A stretch of 64,000 nucleotides of DNA from Clusia tigrina (Eukaryota; Arthropoda; Insecta; Diptera; Clusiidae). The position numbers were made by a program, and so were the translations under genes. The stretch spans positions 97,667,152 through 97,731,151 of the forward strand of contig OV050030.1 in assembly GCA_920105625.2 (NCBI GenBank), given 5' to 3'. Positions 59,268 to 64,000 of this stretch are shown here, piece after piece (the stretch's first letter is position 1; each line of letters begins with the position of its first letter). The notes under the pieces were generated by a model that did not search any database, had not been told where the DNA came from, and saw nothing but the letters and a program-made list of their open reading frames with translations.

Positions 59268-59571
59268 ATTTATACAATAAGATTTATAATTAAAACTATC
59301 ACAATATGTAATCAAAACAATGTAATTAGTAATCATAAGTATATGTAATTATATCAAAACTACATAATTTGTAATTTTAACTATATAATTAAAAACGCTA
59401 CAATGTAACTATAATAATAAGAAACAATTTATAAACAAACAATACCAATTATTAGAAAATATGAAAATCATGTAACAAATCCCTAACATAAGACAATTGT
59501 AATACAACACAAACCATATTTCCAGAAAAATTATTCGCTAACACCCCTAATTTTTCTCTTAAGGGTGAGGG
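59268..59571 (+). other. 3' spacer of element M ending in the PPT
   Basis: AT-rich (TAATTATA-type words), no gene. It ends TTAAGGGTGAGGG at 59571, the polypurine tract of the element. Confidence 0.6.
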
Positions 59572-60081
59572 TGTAGTGTACCACACAAGTGTACACTGAC
59601 GACCACACATCGTCATAACCACAGCAGCAAGTCGCATATGCAAACAAACTGACAATAGCGCAACGTGTGCAATTGCACTCAATACCAAATACGCTAGACA
59701 AGCATTTTTGGTGGTGCAATAGCACACGCTGTCTATATTGCAGCGTATGCATATTGGACAGTGCAGTGACTTTAGCCCTGAACTTGCACTCAAAATTATT
59801 AATATAAACAAAGACGATGATTCGTCAATGAATAATATCGGTAATCCGATACTTGAGACAAATTTCGGGAATATGATTTGTAACTAGTAGAAATAAGATA
59901 GATATATTTTATGTTAGTTAGAATAAGAAAACAATAAGAATTCAATAATATAAAAGGGCCAGCAAGCCACCAAATAAACCAGAATTAATCTAATCTTCTA
60001 AAACTGCAATCCTGCATTATATTTTAGATAGTTTCTGTATATCATTGCATTCATACGTTGTGTGAAACCTGCAATCGATGC
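59572..60081 (+). repeat. 3' LTR of element M
   Basis: Begins TGTAGTGTACCACACAAG; about 12-13 substitutions from the 5' LTR over 440 bp, and a shortened segment near 60020-60030. Confidence 0.85.
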
Positions 60082-60140
60082 GTAAGCCGATCTTGCAAGG
60101 CTAACGCAATTGATATTGATTCAACCCTCATCAACACACG

Positions 60141-60230
60141 TATATTACCCTACATGGCGTTCCTGCCAGACTAACTTTATATTTCCCTACATGGCGATCC
60201 TGCCAGCCTAACTTTATATTACCCTACACG
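60141..60230 (+). repeat. 37-bp tandem repeat, about 2.3 copies
   Basis: CCCTACATGGCG recurs at 60148 and 60185, and CCCTACACG at 60222, with CTGCCAGMCTAACTTTATAT between. The ACATGGCG core resembles an LTR end followed by a PBS. It adjoins element M. Confidence 0.6.
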
Positions 60231-60560
60231 TCTCAGCTTATACTTCAAGCCATCGTGCCAAACTCTCGCGAAGCCTTGAGATGTGTCAAAAAAAGCGCTA
60301 GAGCAAACCTCTTTCACCTGTAAGGCTTTTGCAATTTTATTGGTTATTCTATAAACCTGATCAATTGTAGAATTATTGATTCTGAACTCAAATCGGTTAT
60401 CAGGTATTAGATGTCTTTCTTCAATGAATTTCAATAGAAATTTTTCAAGCACCTTTAAAAGTTTTTGCTTAGTAACATCAGTCTGTCCATGTTTTGTCAC
60501 TTGGAGATTTTCCCGGTTTCTGTACCATTATAACTGTAGTATTCTTATTGGGTTATTTAC
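60219..60560 (-). pseudogene. LINE J4: Jockey-type RT fragment
   Basis: Minus-strand VIMVQKPGKSPSD (about 60530) followed, after a stop, by KFIEERHLIPDNRFEFR, INNSTIDQVYRITNKIAKAL and GFARVWHDGLKYKL, the RT fingers and palm of a Jockey-type LINE. The catalytic Asp of the usual FLDVxxAFDxVW appears altered (FFDTSQGFARVW). Only about 110 codons remain. Confidence 0.75.
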
Positions 60561-60839
60561 GCGGATTCAATGTTATGTCTCATTACTTCTCTACAACTTC
60601 TAAGCTAAGCTAAATGAAACCAAATAAAGCCCAGGCAGTCTGGCATTAACTCTGGCCAGTGAACTTTAATGAGATCGTGATGATCTCAGTGGCAACAACA
60701 ACAATACATGTTCGTGAATTTAAGGCGCATATCGACAATTTACCTAATTGGATATGGGATCTAATCCATGCACAGCTCTTCACATTGTGAGAGCAGCCCT
60801 ATTCTAACCCCGTTATAATATTTAGGGAACGGCAAACAT

Positions 60840-62317
60840 TTTTTGAGGCATCCCGATGGAAGGAAATCCAGTTTCCGACTGGCTTGTAGTCCCCAATCAA
60901 GAGTTTAGATTGTCTAAGTTTTAGTAGTGAGGCCCGGTGGCGTAATGCAATTTTATTCTTTGAGCCCATGCCACTGCTCTATATGTTACAACTGGCCTAA
61001 CTATCGTGGTGTACATCCATTTCAGAATGTAAGGTTTGCAACCCCATGTCTTCCTAGCTAAACTTCTATACACCATTAATGCTGTGATTGCTTTACTTCT
61101 AACAAAGTCATCATGTGCTTGGAATCTAGTATTATTCCTAGTTACTTAACGTACCCTGACAAATTAATCACCACATTTCGGAGTTTGATTGGGTGCATAT
61201 GCGGCAATATTCTTTTCCGAGTGAACGGAACTATAGTTGTTTTTGTAACGTTTATATTTTGTCCAACTGAAGTACTCCATTCTTTAGTAAAGATGAGTCC
61301 TCTTTATATCATGTCACAAAGAATGCTTTAAAATTTACCTGTTGTTATTATTACAATGTCGTCGGCATAGACTGCTGGTGCCGTTGTGCTGCTACCACTA
61401 CGCTCCACATGAGTGGGGAGAGTACTTCTCCCTGCAAGCACTCTTTTGTGCAGAGCACCTCTAATGCGGTATCGCACGCCTTAGTCTCTATTACTCTCGT
61501 TTGAAGCTTAGAAATCACCCAGCGGGCTATTGCTGTCTCTGTATTTTTCCTGCGAAGTGCTCTTCCAATCGCCTGATGCGAGATATTATCGAAAGCAATG
61601 CAAAGAAAAGCCCAAAAGGCTATTTCTGGATTCTCTACTGTGCCTCTAATGATATCAGCTGATTTACGGCGGTCTCTATGAACCTTGCTACTCTGTATGC
61701 ATATTGATATCGATTTAGAGGTGATGTGACTATGACTATGTGTTCTTAAATAATTATCCATAATTTCCTCCATTGCTTTGAGTACAAAGGAAGTTAGATT
61801 TATGGGTCTGAGAGATTTTGGAGAAATGAAATCCTTCCCTTTCCAACCGTCGGTATAAACGTAGCTAGGAATTTCCTCCAGATTGCTGGGATATACCCTG
61901 TCGCTAGGCTTATCCTGAATAACTTTACCAGGTGCGGAGCCAGTACCTTTATTCCTTTCTGTAAAGGGCGGGCACTATGCCATCTGCTTTTGGTGTTTTG
62001 TAGGGGCCAAAAGTTGCTACAGTCCATTGTACTTGCTGTGGGGTTATTATCTTTGATGCAAGTCTCCAATCTTCCATGCTTGTGTCAAACCTCTTTGAGA
62101 TAAGTCTTTCTTCGAAGGTTGTTGCGTCTGAAAAATATGTTTTCAAAATAACTTCCACTCTCTGTGCTTCGTTCAATGTATAGCTACCATCTGTTAGCTT
62201 CAGTGCCATCCTACATTCTGTTTTAGCCTTCGCCAGTGTCTTGTGTAGCCATACATGTGGATGAAATATCTTAACAGAAGTTTCTGAAGCTATCTCTTTT
62301 AGCATTCCTAATTTCAA
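60840..62317 (-). pseudogene. Reverse transcriptase of LINE L
   Basis: Pieces: 62317-61949 (AQRVEVILKTYFSDATTF, PYKTPKADGIVPALY), a frameshift, 62069-61800 (KVLAPHLVKLFRISLATGYIPAIWRKF), 61773-61351 (RRKSADIIRGTVE, AFDNISHQAIGRAL, LQGEVLSPLMWSVVV), then the catalytic YADD at about 61355-61367 and thumb readings such as FTRKRILPHMHP and LGIILDSKHDDF down to about 60840. Multiple stops make it non-functional, but the YADD remains. Confidence 0.8.
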
Positions 62318-62539
62318 TATTATACTTCGTTAAAGCTCTGGCATGAGCTTGCCAGTTACCGGTGCGTTTTGCTCTACTGTATACAGTAGGCACAGGCCCA
62401 GGCTTGTGTGTTATTCCACCAAAGTGTTTGCTTCCCCGTTGCTAGAGCTATCTCTGCAATTAGCTTGAAATGCCTCTAATATCATCTTATTTATCTTGCC
62501 CACGATGCCATCAATCTCTAGTGATTGATTCGTCTTTGC

Positions 62540-63040
62540 TCTGAAAGTGACAATGGCCTAGGTTATCAGATACACGTTCCAGTCCGTATTTCTAGGGTTT
62601 TTCCTAAGCAACTTCTCAGAGTACTCTATTAAGCTATGATCAGAAAGGGATGGCTCCGTTGATACTCTCCAGTTTCTGATTAAAAGACCCATACTTAGGT
62701 TCCCTATTATTCGGTCTAACACCTCCTGCTTAGTCCTTGTGACATATTTAGGAGTATTTTCCACATGGTAAGAATCTAGGTCATTATTTACAGTAAACTC
62801 CAATAGGTACTCACCCCTCGTGTTCGTGTCACTGCTTCCCAATTCGGTGTTATGTGCGTTATCGTTGCACCCAATTAACAGAGGCATTGAGTTGTCGTCG
62901 GAGTCCCCTGGGAAGTATGCCGATGCCAGCACAACCAATTTTTGATTACCACCGATTTGGGTGGATGTTTCGATGGCAATCAAATCTCGACTTATAAATT
63001 CTGAAATACAAAGATAGTTGGTCGAGTTGTTAACCATTAT
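62540..63040 (-). pseudogene. AP endonuclease of LINE L
   Basis: Reading from an ATG at 63037: LVVLASAYFPGDSDD, PLLIGCNDNAHNTELGSSDTNTRGEYLLEF (normal GCDxNAHH is altered to GCNDNAHN, losing the catalytic Asp), VLDRIIGNLSMG and STEPSLSDHSLIEY with the conserved SDH. It would nick target DNA to prime reverse transcription. The frame is open through the C-terminal part to about 62558. Confidence 0.75.
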
Positions 63041-63599
63041 GTAGGCACGAGGTTTCTCGGACCTGGGATCCCAAATTACTTTAATAATTATCTCTGTTAG
63101 TCCACTTATCTACCCCAAATAGTGCCACCGTTTCTGTATCAGAGCCCCCTCAAGGTTTTCTAGAGTGCACTTCCGTGCGATGACAGCCGAGGCTGCTTTA
63201 GCATGGTGAAGATTCACCTTTGCTATGCTGAAACAAACATCTTCCATTATTGCAAAAGAGTTTAGGGGAGTGGGTTACTGCCCAATCCCTTTTGCACATC
63301 TTGCTCCTCCGACAATGGTTGCTCGCCTCCTCCTTCCATGTTCAACATGGCTAAGTCTATGCCCTCAATCAGCTCCTGTGAAGTCGGAATTTCTGTTATG
63401 AGACCAGGGTCAGTTTCCATGGCCTGGTCATCACTCTTTTCTGGCTAGCTACTCGTTTCGGTTTGTGCAGTTAGGTATACCACTATTTTTTTGGGTGCGA
63501 ACTGCTTTAGCAGGTTCTTTCATTCTGGTTTTTAATTTTTTATCGGGCAGCCTCTTTAATTGGTAGTGTGATTACCCCCACAATTCCTGTATTTTTTTG

Positions 63600-63983
63600 T
63601 CCTTTTAACTTCTGTTCAGCTTTCAACCGGTTGATAGATGGAAGTCACTAAACACAACTTATACACTGCTTAGGGTGCAGTTAGATTTTGAATGACCATA
63701 CTCCTGACAGTTTGTGCATTGTATTGGGCCTTTACGTTTGTGAGGCTCATTTGACTGTTATTCTACTATACATTAAATATCGTAGGTAGTAGATGGGTTG
63801 GGTATTATTTCGTTTTAGAGTAATGTTTCTTGATTCAAGCTCTATTCTGAAAAATGTTTGCGGAACTTTGTCCCTATTCCTAATATTGAAAACAGATTTC
63901 ACTGTGAATCCAGTCTCTTGTAGAGCACATTCTACTGCTATAGGGTCTACCTCAGGTTCTATGCCTTTAATAACTAACGTCAA
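63600..63983 (-). pseudogene. ORF1 (Gag-like) fragment of LINE L
   Basis: LVIKGIEPEVDPIAVECALQETGFTV, then TFFRIELES and PIYYLRYLMYSRITV, the RRM-like region that precedes zinc knuckles in fly LINE ORF1 proteins. A broken knuckle-like reading (CTNCQEYGHSKSN-type) follows at about 63735-63690. Its N-terminal part is beyond the right edge of the window. Confidence 0.65.
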
Positions 63984-64000
63984 GCCTTTGCTACTCTTTA

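Larger units (their letters stand above)
53170..60081 (+). mobile_element. Element M: mdg1/412-like Ty3/gypsy LTR retrotransposon
   Basis: Both LTRs are present, starting TGTAGTGTACCACACAAG at 53170 and 59572, with gag, protease, RT-RNase H and integrase between them on the plus strand and a PPT (AAGGGTGAGGG, 59561-59571) before the 3' LTR. The YHHQTIGSLERNHR and TPYELIYGK integrase segments are typical of the mdg1/412 group. The LTRs differ by about 3% over 440 bp plus one large indel. At least six breaks in the genes make it inactive. No TSD could be defined. Confidence 0.85.
60640..64000 (-). mobile_element. LINE L: LOA/R1-like non-LTR retrotransposon, decayed, 5' end outside window
   Basis: Minus-strand order from the right edge: ORF1 end with a zinc-knuckle region (63983-63600), endonuclease (about 63040-62540) and RT (62317-60840). 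RT has LATGYIPAIWRK, LQGEVLSPLMW and YADD. The endonuclease SSDTNTRGEYLLEF and the RT QGxVLSPLxW box differ from Jockey-type J1-J4 and resemble LOA/R1/Outcast-type LINEs of flies; the exact clade is not determined. The 3' end (about 60640) is approximate. Confidence 0.75.

Noticed and set aside
60141..60230. CRISPR-like short repeats
   Set aside because: Units are contiguous with no spacers, and the sequence is from a eukaryote; it is a simple tandem repeat.

Overview
The window looks like TE-saturated heterochromatin of a higher dipteran, most plausibly a tephritid fruit fly. The case for a fly: the only host-like gene is a broken insect beta-1-type tubulin, the LTR elements include gypsy-type and BEL/Pao elements with baculovirus-F-like env genes, and one mariner has the DD41D spacing that I know from tephritids. 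I see no intact host gene, rRNA, tRNA or CRISPR array.

Layout. 1-5396 (-): decayed errantivirus-like Ty3/gypsy element A. 5400-9392 (+): 3' half of a BEL/Pao element with env, interrupted by a DD41D mariner (7643-8950, -). 9393-13500 (+): decayed gypsy element B2. 13670-15210: Helitron-like non-autonomous repeat. 15543-26720: three-level nest, in which an I-like LINE (-) is interrupted by an internally deleted DD34D mariner (-), itself interrupted by a nearly intact gypsy element B1 (16018-24920, -) with 502-bp LTRs and a CTGT target duplication. 26750-31366 (+): Jockey-type LINE J1. 30420-40862: two almost identical tandem units of about 5.2 kb, each holding the 3' end of J1, a beta-tubulin pseudogene and a Tc1-like element. 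40950-44040: two more Jockey-type LINE remnants. 44050-46769 (-): errantivirus integrase, env and LTR. 47252-50011 (+): a second gypsy-type env with PPT and LTR. 50230-50960: integrase fragment. 51005-52085: rearranged copy of the Helitron-like repeat. 53170-60081 (+): mdg1/412-like element M with both LTRs. 60219-64000 (-): LINE remnants, the last one running off the window.

How the pieces relate. Nearly every coding region is a polyprotein or transposase fragment. B1 is the best preserved: it has a single open 1088-codon pol and about 1.2% LTR divergence, so it is the youngest clear insertion. The tandem duplication is younger still by sequence, or is an assembly artefact: I count four substitutions and three homopolymer-length differences over 5.2 kb. 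No cooperating host pathway is visible. The points of most interest are structural: the gag-pol junction of B1, the env-bearing LTR lineages, the duplicated tubulin locus and the inverted repeat element.

Element boundaries given without TSD or TIR evidence are approximate. Family names come from protein motifs recognised by eye, not from database searches.
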